A stretch of 23,099 nucleotides of DNA, from the NCBI GenBank assembly GCA_046765875.1, contig JBKPSJ010000420.1, forward strand, positions 1 through 23,099, read 5' to 3'. This DNA is from DASRHY01 sp046765875 (lineage in GTDB: Bacteria; Actinomycetota; Actinomycetes; Propionibacteriales; Kribbellaceae). The notes beneath the pieces are model-generated. The model ran no database searches, had not been told where the DNA came from, and saw nothing but the letters and a program-made list of their open reading frames with translations. Positions 16,191-23,099 of the stretch are shown piece by piece (position 1 is the stretch's first letter; each line of letters opens with the position of its first letter). A program made the position numbers and the translations under genes.

Positions 16191-16828
16191 GCGTGGTCGA
16201 TCAGGCCGTCGCGTAGCGCCGTCATCAGCGCCTGGGCGCGGTTCGAGGCGCCGAGCTTCTCGTAGACCCGGGCGACGTAGGTCTTGGCCGTCGACCGGCT
16301 GATGAACATCGCGCGTGCGATCTCCGGTACCGACAACCCGTCGCGGAGCAGAGTCAGCACCTCGTGCTCGCGTGGGCTGAGCGCTACGGCGTCGGGCGTA
16401 CCGGTGCCGCGGCGTTCGAGCGCCCTGGCCAGACCGGTCGCAGTGAACGAGGTGGCCGCGACCGCGGCATGCCGGATCGCCGCCAGGACCTCGCTGGCCG
16501 GCGCGGTCTTGGTGACGAACGCAGACACGCCGGTCTCGAGCGCGCGGAACAGTACGTCGTCCTGGCCGTCGGAGGTGAGCATCACGATCCCGAGAGCCGG
16601 GTACCGGTCGCGCAGGTGCCGGGCGAGTCTCATACCGTCGCCGTCGGGCAGGGCGACGTCGAGCGTGACCACATCCGGGCAGGTGGCCGCGACCATCCGC
16701 GGCGCCTCCGCGCTGCTGCCGGCCTCGCCGACGAGGGTGAGGTCGGCATGTTCGGCGATCAGCCCGGCGAGTCCGTAGCGGATCAACGTGTGGCCGTCGA
16801 CGACGGCGACCCTGATCGTCCCGGTCAT
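16172..16828 (-). CDS. NarL/LuxR-type response regulator
   Basis: 218 aa from ATG 16828, with a GGGGGGCGGA ribosome site just upstream. The receiver domain (1-~120) has the phosphoacceptor Asp57 in VVTLDVALPDGDGM, Thr/Ser in MLTSDG (83-88) and Lys107 in FVTKTAP. The usual acidic pair at the end of strand 1 reads VVDGH, so only Asp11 remains and the second acid is Gly. The C-terminal LuxR helix-turn-helix is LSPREHEVLTLLRDGLSVPEIARAMFISRSTAKTYVARVYEKLGASNRAQAL. No sensor histidine kinase is adjacent. Upstream in the same direction is the CpaE-like gene, 100 nt away. An inverted repeat at 16845-16872 lies in its promoter region. Confidence 0.93.
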
Positions 16829-16844
16829 GGTCCGCCCCCCAGCA

Positions 16845-16872
16845 GATACAGCGTTCAACAAAAGTCTGTATC
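16845..16872. promoter_or_regulatory. Inverted repeat upstream of the response regulator, possible operator
   Basis: GATACAG (16845-16851) and CTGTATC (16866-16872) are perfect inverted 7-bp arms whose centres are 21 bp apart, two helical turns. The repeat ends 16 nt before the response regulator ATG, in an AT-richer patch unlike its surroundings. The geometry suits a dimeric DNA-binding protein, possibly the regulator itself; this is inference. Confidence 0.5.
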
Positions 16873-16907
16873 GGCGCGACGGGGTCCGCCAGGTTGTCCG
16901 CCCGTTC

Positions 16908-16921
16908 TTCACCTGGGTGAA
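16908..16921. repeat. 14-bp inverted repeat after the CpaE-like gene
   Basis: TTCACCTGGGTGAA consists of 6-bp arms around a 2-bp centre and lies 7 bp past the CpaE-like stop. It is too tight to form a stable hairpin terminator, so a protein-binding site is more plausible. It could also be chance. Confidence 0.35.
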
Positions 16922-16928
16922 ATCCGGG

Positions 16929-18068
16929 TCACCACCACCAACTCCAGGACTGCTGGTCCGGCGCCGGCACGTCGGTGGTCAGCACGATCTGCTCGTTGAC
17001 CAGTCGCCGGACCGCGAGGCTGAACATGTGCTCGGGCTCGGTCATGGTCAGCGGTACGCCCCGGTTGATCGAGGCCGGTACGTCTCGGCGCGACGGCAGG
17101 TGTCCAGCGATCGGGTGCCGGACCAGGTCCTCCACCTCGGTCCGGCTCAGCCCGACCCGCGAGTCGGACCGGTTAACGACGATCGCCCGGACCTCGCGGG
17201 GGTACCCAAGCAAGTCGCACATGTCGAGCGTGAGCCGCAGATTCTTGAGCGACGGCCGTTCCGGGGTGGTCAGCAACACCTGGTGGTGCGCGGCGTCCAG
17301 TGCGGTCAGCACATGGCTGGACAGCTGGGCCGGCGTGTCGACCACGATGTAGTCGTACTCGGTGGGCAACGCTGCCAGTAGTTCGGCGACCAGCACGGCC
17401 GGTACCCGGTTGCCGTCGCCGGGGCCGGCCGGGGCGAGGATGCAGTCCAGCCTTGGCCGGAACACGGTGACCAGCGACGACAGCCGGGCGCTGTCCAGCC
17501 CGCCGCCCCACGCCAGTGCGTCGACCAGGCTTCGGGCCGGCTCCAGCGCCAGCGTGCTGGCGACGTCGCCGAAGGTCAGGTCCAGGTCGAGCAGGCAGAC
17601 CTTGCGGTTGCCGCCGTCGTGCAGGACCGCCGCCAGGTTGGTCGCCAGCGTCGTCTTGCCGGCCCCGCCCTTCGCGGAGAACACGGTCACGATATGGCCC
17701 GGCGGACGTCCGGACGAGGGTGCGTCGGCGGTCCGTCGTACCGCCTCCTCGATCGCCTGAACGTTGCCCTGAGCAACGACCACCTCGCGGACACCGACCG
17801 CGAGCGCCCGGTCCACGGCGCGATCGGTCGAGTCCTCGCGGACCAGCACCACCCGGACACCGGGGTTGCTGAGGGGCAAGGCCGCGACGAACACCAAGAC
17901 GGGCTCCAGCTCGTGCCCGGGTCCGATCACGAGGACGGACGTGTCGCCGGACTCCGGCAGGGCGTGCGCCGCGGCCTGCAGGGCGGCGACGACGCGAACC
18001 TCACCACCCACACCGGACGCGATGCGTTCGGCGTACGGACGGTCGGGCTCGCAGACGATCGTCACCAC
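16929..18068 (-). CDS. CpaE/TadZ-like MinD-superfamily ATPase
   Basis: 379 aa from GTG 18068, preceded by GGAGGAG 6 nt upstream; a longer frame to 18203 runs into the divergent gene. Residues ~1-115 resemble a degenerate receiver-like domain (VVTIVCEPDRPYAERI; a strand-helix pattern without a clear phosphoacceptor Asp). The ATPase domain has a deviant Walker A, FSAKGGAGKTTLATNLA, with Lys133 and Lys138, then LLDLDLTFGDVAS and YDYIVVDTPAQLSSHVLTALD. This is the layout of CpaE/TadZ, which position Flp pilus or secretion machinery at a cell site. No other tad/flp gene is present in the window. The protein ends SWSWWW, a striking Trp-rich tail. The response regulator follows in the same direction. 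Confidence 0.88.
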   Translation of the reverse strand: MVTIVCEPDRPYAERIASGVGGEVRVVAALQAAAHALPESGDTSVLVIGPGHELEPVLVFVAALPLSNPGVRVVLVREDSTDRAVDRALAVGVREVVVAQGNVQAIEEAVRRTADAPSSGRPPGHIVTVFSAKGGAGKTTLATNLAAVLHDGGNRKVCLLDLDLTFGDVASTLALEPARSLVDALAWGGGLDSARLSSLVTVFRPRLDCILAPAGPGDGNRVPAVLVAELLAALPTEYDYIVVDTPAQLSSHVLTALDAAHHQVLLTTPERPSLKNLRLTLDMCDLLGYPREVRAIVVNRSDSRVGLSRTEVEDLVRHPIAGHLPSRRDVPASINRGVPLTMTEPEHMFSLAVRRLVNEQIVLTTDVPAPDQQSWSWWW

Positions 18069-18174
18069 CTGGACTCCTCCCCGCTGACCAGGATGCGCCA
18101 CCGGCCGCCTCCGCGGCAGCGGGCGAACGGCTGACACGTACCGGCCGATCGGCCGACACCGGGCGGGGGTGAGA

Positions 18175-19101
18175 ATGGCGGTCGTGCCCATCCCGGACCC
18201 CATCGAGCACGCTGTCTACGTGCCGCCCCTGGCCGCACCGCGGCGTACGATCGGCGGCCGCTCCTTCGACTTCAGCCGCCAGGTCGCGGTGATGGCGATC
18301 GTGAACCGTACCCCGGACTCGTTCCACGACCGCGGCCGGACGTACGCGCTGGACCGGGCGGTCGCGGCGGTCGAGACTGCGGCCGGCGACGGAGCGGACT
18401 GGGTGGACGTCGGCGGAGTGCCGTTCGGGCTGCATGCGGGTCAGATCAGCGAGTCCGACGAGATCGACCGTGTGGTGCCGCTGGTCGCCGCCGCCCGGGC
18501 CGCGTCGGACGTGGTGATCTCGGTCGACACCTACCGCACCGAGGTGGCCCGGCAGGCGCTCGCCGCCGGAGCCGACGTCGTCAACGACACCTCCGGCTTG
18601 CACGACCCCGGTCTGGCCGAGGTGGTCGCCGAGACCGGCGCCACGCTGGTGATCACGCACAGCCTGGCCCGGCCGCCGCGTACGCCGGTGATCCGGCCCT
18701 CGTACGGCGACGTCACGGCAGAGGTGACCGCGTTCCTGTCCGACGGGGTCGAGCTGGCCCGGTCACGCGGGATACGGCCGGAGCAGATCGTCGTCGACCC
18801 CGGCCACGACCTGAACAAGAACACACTGCACTCGCTGGAGCTGTGCCGGAATCTGACCCGGATCGCCGACCTCGGCTACCCGACCCTGGTCGCGCTGTCG
18901 AACAAGGACTTCATCGGCGAGACGCTCGACGTCGACCAGGACGAGCGGCTGGCCGGCACCATCGCGGCCAACGCGATCTGCATCATGCGAGGCGCCCGGC
19001 TGCTGAGGGTCCACGATGTGCGTGCCGCGGTGCAGACGGTACGGATGACCGAGGCGATCCTCGGCTGGCGCGAGCCCGCGTACCTGAAGCACAACACCTA
19101 G
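18175..19101 (+). CDS. Dihydropteroate synthase homologue, FolP2-like
   Basis: 308 aa from ATG 18175 with GGGGGTGA just upstream; GTG 18169 is the alternative. The pterin-binding TIM-barrel motifs are partly kept: VNRTPDSFHDRG (43-54), SVDTYRTEVA (116-125), VNDTSGLHDP (136-145), VVDPGHDLNKNT (206-217), SNKDFIGETL (242-251) and RVHDVRAA (278-285). The second loop, normally GGESTRPG and needed for 4-aminobenzoate, reads VGGVPFGLHAGQ, so the Thr-Arg pair is absent; SRKSF has become SNKDF. This is the pattern of mycobacterial FolP2, which does not replace FolP1. True dihydropteroate synthase activity is therefore doubtful. It ends convergently with a DHFR-like reductase in a shared CTAG. Confidence 0.88.
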   Translation: MAVVPIPDPIEHAVYVPPLAAPRRTIGGRSFDFSRQVAVMAIVNRTPDSFHDRGRTYALDRAVAAVETAAGDGADWVDVGGVPFGLHAGQISESDEIDRVVPLVAAARAASDVVISVDTYRTEVARQALAAGADVVNDTSGLHDPGLAEVVAETGATLVITHSLARPPRTPVIRPSYGDVTAEVTAFLSDGVELARSRGIRPEQIVVDPGHDLNKNTLHSLELCRNLTRIADLGYPTLVALSNKDFIGETLDVDQDERLAGTIAANAICIMRGARLLRVHDVRAAVQTVRMTEAILGWREPAYLKHNT

Positions 19102-19847
19102 GTTCTGGGCATGCGGTAGCGCAGGAAGAGCTCGCCGTCGTCGGCTCGGAGCACATGACCGAGCTCGGCGTTGGTGAGGTGGGACTGTGGTCCGGCCACG
19201 ATCCGGCCGGCGCCCGCACCGGCCAGCCGCGGCGCCACGGTCAGGCACAGCTCGTCGAGGACGCCGGCGGCCAGTTCCGTGCCGAACAGGTGTGGTCCGC
19301 CCTCGCAGACGACCTGCCGGATCCCGGCCTCGGCCAGCCTGGCCAGCCCGTACTCGAGGTCGACCACCGACCGACCGCACATGACCACCTCGGCCACCTC
19401 GGCGAGCGCCGCGCGCCGGTCCTGCGGTGCGTCCTCGCGAGTCAGCACCCAGGGTCGTACGGGTGCCTGCGTGAACATCGGGTGCGCCGGGTCCAGGTCG
19501 AGCATGCCGGACACCGCGACCAGCGCCGGTTGCGGCGTTCGCCGCCGCGCACGACGCAACTCCCGATGGCGTTCGTCGACGACCATCGGCCCGTACCCCT
19601 CGATCCGCAGGGTTCCGGCGCCGACCATCACCGCGTCACACGGCACCCGCAGCAGGTCGAATACCCGCTTGTCCGCCGGGCCGCCGAGCTTGCCCGCCCG
19701 GCCGTCGACGGTGACCGCGCCGTCCGCACTCGTGACGAAGTTCACGCGCATGAACGGCCGGTCCGGCACGGCGTATGCCGCGAGCACGGCCTCGTCGTCG
19801 AGCGGCGACGGATCGGGCTGCGGCCAGAGCCTGGCGATGTTCGGCAT
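19098..19847 (-). CDS. RibD C-terminal/DHFR-like reductase (Rv2671 type)
   Basis: 249 aa from ATG 19847. It is a stand-alone RibD C-terminal (DHFR-fold) domain without the deaminase half of true RibD. Matching segments are RVNFVTSADGAVTVDGRAG (34-52), PCDAVMVGAGTLRIEGYGPM (69-88), VVCEGGPHLFGTELAAGVLDELCLTVAP (~192-219) and the C-terminal ELFLRYRM. The arrangement closely resembles Mycobacterium tuberculosis Rv2671, which has been reported to possess dihydrofolate reductase activity. NADPH-dependent reduction of a pteridine or pyrimidine is likely; the substrate is not certain. A CAGACT hexamer ends 6 nt before the ATG. Its stop overlaps that of the FolP2-like gene by two bases, and it diverges from the SDR gene by 41 nt. 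Confidence 0.88.
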   Translation of the reverse strand: MPNIARLWPQPDPSPLDDEAVLAAYAVPDRPFMRVNFVTSADGAVTVDGRAGKLGGPADKRVFDLLRVPCDAVMVGAGTLRIEGYGPMVVDERHRELRRARRRTPQPALVAVSGMLDLDPAHPMFTQAPVRPWVLTREDAPQDRRAALAEVAEVVMCGRSVVDLEYGLARLAEAGIRQVVCEGGPHLFGTELAAGVLDELCLTVAPRLAGAGAGRIVAGPQSHLTNAELGHVLRADDGELFLRYRMPRT

Positions 19848-19853
19848 GCCAGA

Positions 19854-19882
19854 AGTCTGCCCGACCAGCCGTCGGCGAGAAT
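19854..19882. promoter_or_regulatory. Divergent leaderless -10 boxes for the reductase and SDR genes
   Basis: On the minus strand CAGACT (19859-19854) ends 6 nt before ATG 19847. On the plus strand GAGAAT (19877-19882) ends 6 nt before ATG 19889. Neither gene has a convincing Shine-Dalgarno. With only 41 nt between start codons, both promoters must lie within or upstream of this gap. Confidence 0.45.
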
Positions 19883-19888
19883 GCCGCA

Positions 19889-20551
19889 ATGACCAGAACA
19901 GTGGTGATCGGTGGCGGCGCCGGAGCACTCGGTTCCGCGGTGACGGCGGAGTTCGCCGCGGCGGGCTGGCGGGTCGTCGTACCGGTGCGGCCCGGCGAAT
20001 CCGTCGAAGCGGCAGTGACGGTCGGCGCCGATCTGACCGAGCGGGAATCCGCGGCGGAGGTGATGGAGCTCGCGACCGCCGAGGCTGGGTCGCCGCTGCG
20101 GGCGGTGGTCAACCTGGTCGGCGGGTACGCCTCGGCAGGGCGTGTGCACGAGACGGACATCGCCGACTTCGAGCAGCAGTTGCGGCTCAACCTGCGGCCG
20201 GCGTACCTGCTCACCGCGGCCGCGCTGCCGCACCTGATCGCCGGTGGCGGGGGAGCGGTCGTGTGTACGGCGAGCCGCGCGGCGCTCCGGCCGTTCTCCG
20301 GCGCGGCCGGGTACATCACCTCGAAGGCCGGCGTACTCGCCTTCGTCGACGCGCTGGCCGTCGAGTACGCGCACGACAACGTCCGGGTGAACGCGATCGT
20401 CCCGAATGTCATCGACACGCCGGCCAACCGCGCGTCCCAGCCCGGCTCGGACCGCAGAGGCTGGACCGCTCCGGCCGACATCGCGAAGGTCGTCCGCTAC
20501 CTGTGCGAGGACGAGTCCGCGACGGTGACCGGAGCGCACATCCCGGTGTGA
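19889..20551 (+). CDS. Short-chain dehydrogenase/reductase (classical SDR)
   Basis: 220 aa from ATG 19889; the upstream open frame is antisense to the divergent gene. The NAD(P) site is VVIGGGAGALGSAVTAEFA (5-23), the structural motif is NLVGGYAS (75-82), and the catalytic set is Ser129 in TASRAALRP with Tyr142 and Lys146 in GYITSKAGVLAF. NVRVNAIVPNVIDTPANR is the usual conserved stretch after the active site. It is somewhat shorter than the typical 250 aa because of short loops, but it ends normally (VTGAHIPV). Substrate is unknown. It diverges from the DHFR-like reductase and converges on the HdeD-like gene with 15 bp between stops. Confidence 0.92.
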   Translation: MTRTVVIGGGAGALGSAVTAEFAAAGWRVVVPVRPGESVEAAVTVGADLTERESAAEVMELATAEAGSPLRAVVNLVGGYASAGRVHETDIADFEQQLRLNLRPAYLLTAAALPHLIAGGGGAVVCTASRAALRPFSGAAGYITSKAGVLAFVDALAVEYAHDNVRVNAIVPNVIDTPANRASQPGSDRRGWTAPADIAKVVRYLCEDESATVTGAHIPV

Positions 20552-20566
20552 GCCCGAACGGTGCGC

Positions 20567-21166
20567 CTACGCCGGTGAGGCCTCCACGCCGGCAGGGGGC
20601 GGGGCGTGGTGGAGTTCGCGGCGAACCATGAAGCCCAGGATCAGGAAGACGACCCCCCAGATCAGCGCCATGATGCCCAGCAGGACTGCGATCGTGACGG
20701 CTCCGTGTCCCGGGTTGGCGACGAACAGGACGCCGAGCACGATGGACAGCGCCGCGCTGAGCAGCAGCAGCCACCGCGGCATCGGCAGCGAACTGCTGAA
20801 CGCCGCCACAATCTCGAAGATGCCGCGGATGATCAGCCAGATCCCGAGGATCCAGGTGAGCGCCTTGGCGGCCATCCCCGGGCTGGTGATGGCGAAGAAC
20901 GCGGCGAGCAGCGAGATGATGCCCATCACCCACAGCCACAGCCGATTTCCCTTCGACTCGGGCTGGAACGCCTGGATGATGTCGCCGACCCCGTCGAACA
21001 GCGCCCAGAATCCCCACAGCAGAACGAATGCGATCGCGGACTCGATCGGCCAGACGATCACCAGGATTCCGATGATGATCGCGATGACACCGCGAACGAT
21101 CAGCATCTTCCAGCCGACGCTGAGCAAGTCCTTCACCATTGGCAGACCCCTCTCGGTTGCCTCCAT
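20567..21166 (-). CDS. HdeD-family (DUF308) membrane protein
   Basis: 199 aa from ATG 21166, with GGAGG 6 nt upstream; ATG 21139 (MVKDLLSVGWK) also has a good GAGAGGGG site, so two starts are possible. Six hydrophobic segments are visible, in three pairs, for example MLIVRGVIAIIIGILVIVW, LWVMGIISLLAAFFAI and AVTIAVLLGIMALIWGVVFL, the pattern of HdeD/DUF308. E. coli HdeD is linked to acid resistance at high cell density, but in actinobacteria the role is unknown. The short C-terminal tail is Pro/Ala-rich. It lies 57 nt downstream of the deformylase gene on the same strand; co-transcription is possible. Confidence 0.92.
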   Translation of the reverse strand: MEATERGLPMVKDLLSVGWKMLIVRGVIAIIIGILVIVWPIESAIAFVLLWGFWALFDGVGDIIQAFQPESKGNRLWLWVMGIISLLAAFFAITSPGMAAKALTWILGIWLIIRGIFEIVAAFSSSLPMPRWLLLLSAALSIVLGVLFVANPGHGAVTIAVLLGIMALIWGVVFLILGFMVRRELHHAPPPAGVEASPA

Positions 21167-21223
21167 GCTTCTCCTCCGCACCTGTCGGCGGCAAGAGGTG
21201 TCTTGATTCAGGAAGCCGCGTTC

Positions 21224-21808
21224 TCAGGCAGTTTCGTCCACACGCATCGGGGTGACCGGCCAGTCGCCGGGGTACTGCTCGGCCATTTCCTCGGCCTCGC
21301 CGAACAACCGGCGGCGGTACTTGCGCGACAGCCGGTCGCCGAACACGATGCCCTGGGTGTGATCGGCCTCGTGCTGCAGGCAGCGCGCGAGCAGCCCGGT
21401 GCCCTGGTATGAGACCGGCTTGCCGTGTTCGTCGACGCCGGTCACCCGGGCCCAATCGGGCCGAACGCACTTGGTGAATGCGCCGGGCAGCGACAGGCAG
21501 CCCTCCTCGCCCTCGTCCAGCCGCCGGTCCTTGCCCTCGGCAACCTCCACCACCGGGTTGCATACCACGCCCTGGACACTGTTGCCGTCGGCATCGGGGC
21601 AGTCGAAGACGAACATCTGCAGATCCACGCCGACCTGGTTCGCGGCCAATCCGACGCCCTCGGCGGCCCGCATGGTCGCGGTCATGTCGGCGATCAGCTT
21701 GGCCAGCGCGGCGTCGAACTCGGTCACCGGCTTGCAGACCTGGTGCATCACCGGCTCACCCCAGCGGGTGATCGGCAGGACCTGTCCGTCGGCGGGCAGC
21801 TTGGGCAT
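21224..21808 (-). CDS. def: Peptide deformylase
   Basis: 194 aa from ATG 21808. It removes the N-formyl group from the initiator Met of new proteins. All three family motifs are intact: GVGLAANQVG (51-60), EGCLSLPG with metal ligand Cys104 (102-109) and QHEADH with ligands His146 and His150 and catalytic Glu147 (145-150). The N-terminus MPKLPADGQVLPITRWGEPVMH is typical of the actinobacterial type. TAGGAT ends 6 nt before the ATG with no Shine-Dalgarno, so the message is probably leaderless. No formyltransferase gene (fmt) is adjacent in the window, so this may be one of several deformylases in the genome. Confidence 0.96.
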   Translation of the reverse strand: MPKLPADGQVLPITRWGEPVMHQVCKPVTEFDAALAKLIADMTATMRAAEGVGLAANQVGVDLQMFVFDCPDADGNSVQGVVCNPVVEVAEGKDRRLDEGEEGCLSLPGAFTKCVRPDWARVTGVDEHGKPVSYQGTGLLARCLQHEADHTQGIVFGDRLSRKYRRRLFGEAEEMAEQYPGDWPVTPMRVDETA

Positions 21809-21814
21809 GCCGGA

Positions 21815-21820
21815 ATCCTA
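21815..21820 (-). promoter_or_regulatory. -10 box (TAGGAT) of the deformylase gene, leaderless
   Basis: TAGGAT on the minus strand is a close match to the TANNNT consensus and is followed by 6 nt (TCCGGC) and the ATG at 21808. The transcript would begin at the start codon. Confidence 0.55.
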
Positions 21821-21884
21821 CGTGTCACCCCGCCGCCGGAAGCGTCGCAGGCAGGCTGACCTCCGCGGGTGGCATCGTGGAGCG

Positions 21885-23099
21885 ATGGAGCCGGACGAGG
21901 TGGAGGAGTTCGCGCGGCTGTTCCGCGGCTTCCTGGAGAAGATGCAGCAGCCGGAGCAGGCCCGCGAGTCGCTCATGGAACGGTTGCGCCGGCACCTGGG
22001 CGCGGATCCGACACAGCTGCCGGTCGTCGGTGAGTCGTACCCGGCTTACGACCTGGCCAACGTGCACCGGGCGCTGACGGCGCGCTTCACCGGGCCGGGC
22101 CGCACGCTCGAACTGCTGGGCGTCAGCGGTGCCCACCGGGCACAACACGCGCTTTCGGAGCTGTTGACGATGTCCGCGGAGCAAAATGCCTTCGGACCCG
22201 GCGCGGTCGACCTCCACCATGTGCCCATCTCGGTCGACGAGGAGCAGGAGTGTGTCGGCTTCGGCTTCTTCCTCGGCAGCGACGGAACCGACCGGTACGC
22301 CACCCTGCTGCGCGGAGCGAATCCGAAATACGGCGCGGAACTCGTCGAACTCGAGGTGCTGGCCACCTCGAGGGATGCGGCGAAGCGGCTGCTCGGCGAC
22401 CTGCCTGCGCTGATCTCGGAGCTCAACGTGTACCGCGGCCAGGTGGTGTCGCTGGAGGGTCACCACGCCTTCGGGCCGGGCGTCGGGCCGTTCCGGTTCC
22501 ACCAGCGGCCGGGCCTGACCCAGGACGACATCGTGATGCCGGACGACGTCCTGGAACGGATCGAACGCCAGGTCGTCGGTATCGCCCGGCACCGCCTGAC
22601 ACTGCGCGAGCAGGGCCAGCACCTACGGCGTGGCCTGCTGCTGTACGGACCGCCGGGCACCGGCAAGACGCACACCGTCCGGTACCTGATGTCGAGGCTG
22701 CCGGAGTTCACCGTCGTCCTGCTCGCCGGAACCACGATCCATTTCATCGCACAGGCGTGCGCGCTGGCCAGGATGCTCCAGCCCGCGCTGGTCGTACTGG
22801 AGGACTGCGACCTGGTCGCCGAGGCTCGCGACTTCCACCACGGCATGGAGCCGCTGCTGTTCCAGGTGCTGAACGAGATGGACGGCCTGGCCGACGACGC
22901 CGACGTCGCGTTCCTGCTCACCACGAACCGGGCGGACCTGCTCGAGCCGGCGCTCAGCCAGCGGCCGGGCCGTGTCGATCTGGCGGTCGAGATCCCGCTG
23001 CCCGATTCCGCCGGCCGGCGGCGTCTGATCGAGCTGTACGGGCCCGCGCTCCAGGTCACCGATGCCGAGCTCGCGGAGGTTGCCGAGCGCATCGAAGGC
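21885..23099 (+). CDS. AAA-family ATPase, C-terminus cut by window edge
   Basis: 405 codons from ATG 21885 to the right edge, still open. Residues 1-~210 form an N-terminal region I do not recognise; it starts with a helical, acidic stretch (EPDEVEEFARLFRGFLEKM). The AAA module follows: LLLYGPPGTGKTHTV (Walker A, 251-265), LVVLEDCDLVA (Walker B, 302-312, with Glu306-Asp307), NEMDGLADDADVAFLLTTNRADLLEPAL (sensor 1, Asn348) and SQRPGRVDLAVEIPLP with arginine-finger Arg360/Arg363. The SRH with MDG..D and RPGR..D is that of the classical Cdc48/FtsH-type AAA clade, so remodelling of proteins is likely. GGAG ends 2 nt upstream of the ATG; alternatively CATCGT ends 6 nt before it. It diverges from def. 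Confidence 0.88.
   Translation, partial: MEPDEVEEFARLFRGFLEKMQQPEQARESLMERLRRHLGADPTQLPVVGESYPAYDLANVHRALTARFTGPGRTLELLGVSGAHRAQHALSELLTMSAEQNAFGPGAVDLHHVPISVDEEQECVGFGFFLGSDGTDRYATLLRGANPKYGAELVELEVLATSRDAAKRLLGDLPALISELNVYRGQVVSLEGHHAFGPGVGPFRFHQRPGLTQDDIVMPDDVLERIERQVVGIARHRLTLREQGQHLRRGLLLYGPPGTGKTHTVRYLMSRLPEFTVVLLAGTTIHFIAQACALARMLQPALVVLEDCDLVAEARDFHHGMEPLLFQVLNEMDGLADDADVAFLLTTNRADLLEPALSQRPGRVDLAVEIPLPDSAGRRRLIELYGPALQVTDAELAEVAERIEG

Noticed and set aside
18142..18155. 14-bp palindrome CGGCCGATCGGCCG between the CpaE-like and FolP2-like genes
   Set aside because: Such GC-rich palindromes are frequent by chance in this composition, and no second copy or promoter element supports it.

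Overview
The window is about 70% GC or higher, gene-dense, with frequent GTG starts and ATGA/GTGA stop-start overlaps. It encodes actinobacterial protein types: a FolP2-like dihydropteroate synthase homologue, an Rv2671-like reductase, a DUF6510 zinc ribbon, a GNAT/YbaK pair and a PknB-like kinase. I infer a high-GC actinomycete, possibly Kribbella or another Propionibacteriales genus. The genus is a guess from style, not a match. No rRNA, tRNA, CRISPR array, phage or insertion sequence was seen.

Layout. (1) 1-1551, minus strand: a LuxR-type regulator cut by the window edge, a YbaK-like protein and a GNAT protein in one operon, preceded by a YciI-like gene. (2) 1574-3034: cobyric acid synthase, followed by a strong hairpin. 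(3) 3142-6986: a plus-strand run of an AMACR-type racemase, an acyl-CoA dehydrogenase, a soluble sulfite-oxidase-like molybdenum protein, an FNR-type reductase and a DUF6510 zinc ribbon. (4) 6986-7333: a non-coding stretch with five copies of a ~24-bp element in both orientations. (5) 7334-11459: a MerR-family regulator, divergent from a thiolase and a FadB-type fusion. (6) 11465-11995: a PEBP-family protein. (7) 12180-15246: cobT, a two-domain cysG and a SpoU/TrmH methyltransferase, coupled by 4-nt overlaps. (8) 15384-18068: a soluble Ser/Thr kinase converging with, and overlapping, a NarL-type response regulator, which lies downstream of a CpaE/TadZ-like ATPase. (9) 18175-20551: a FolP2-like protein, a convergent RibD/DHFR-like reductase and a short-chain dehydrogenase. 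(10) 20567-23099: an HdeD-like membrane protein, peptide deformylase and an AAA ATPase cut by the right edge.

The most interesting system is regulatory. Two near-identical palindromic sites (3105-3139 and 8084-8114) lie inside promoters with a 19-bp spacer, the hallmark of MerR-type promoters. One drives the racemase/dehydrogenase operon and the other the thiolase/FadB operon, next to the merR gene. Together these genes would form a beta-oxidation regulon suited to methyl-branched acyl-CoAs, and it may include the molybdenum oxidoreductase module. A second theme is leaderless transcription: at most transcription-unit starts a -10-like NANNNT hexamer ends exactly 6 or 7 nt before the start codon.
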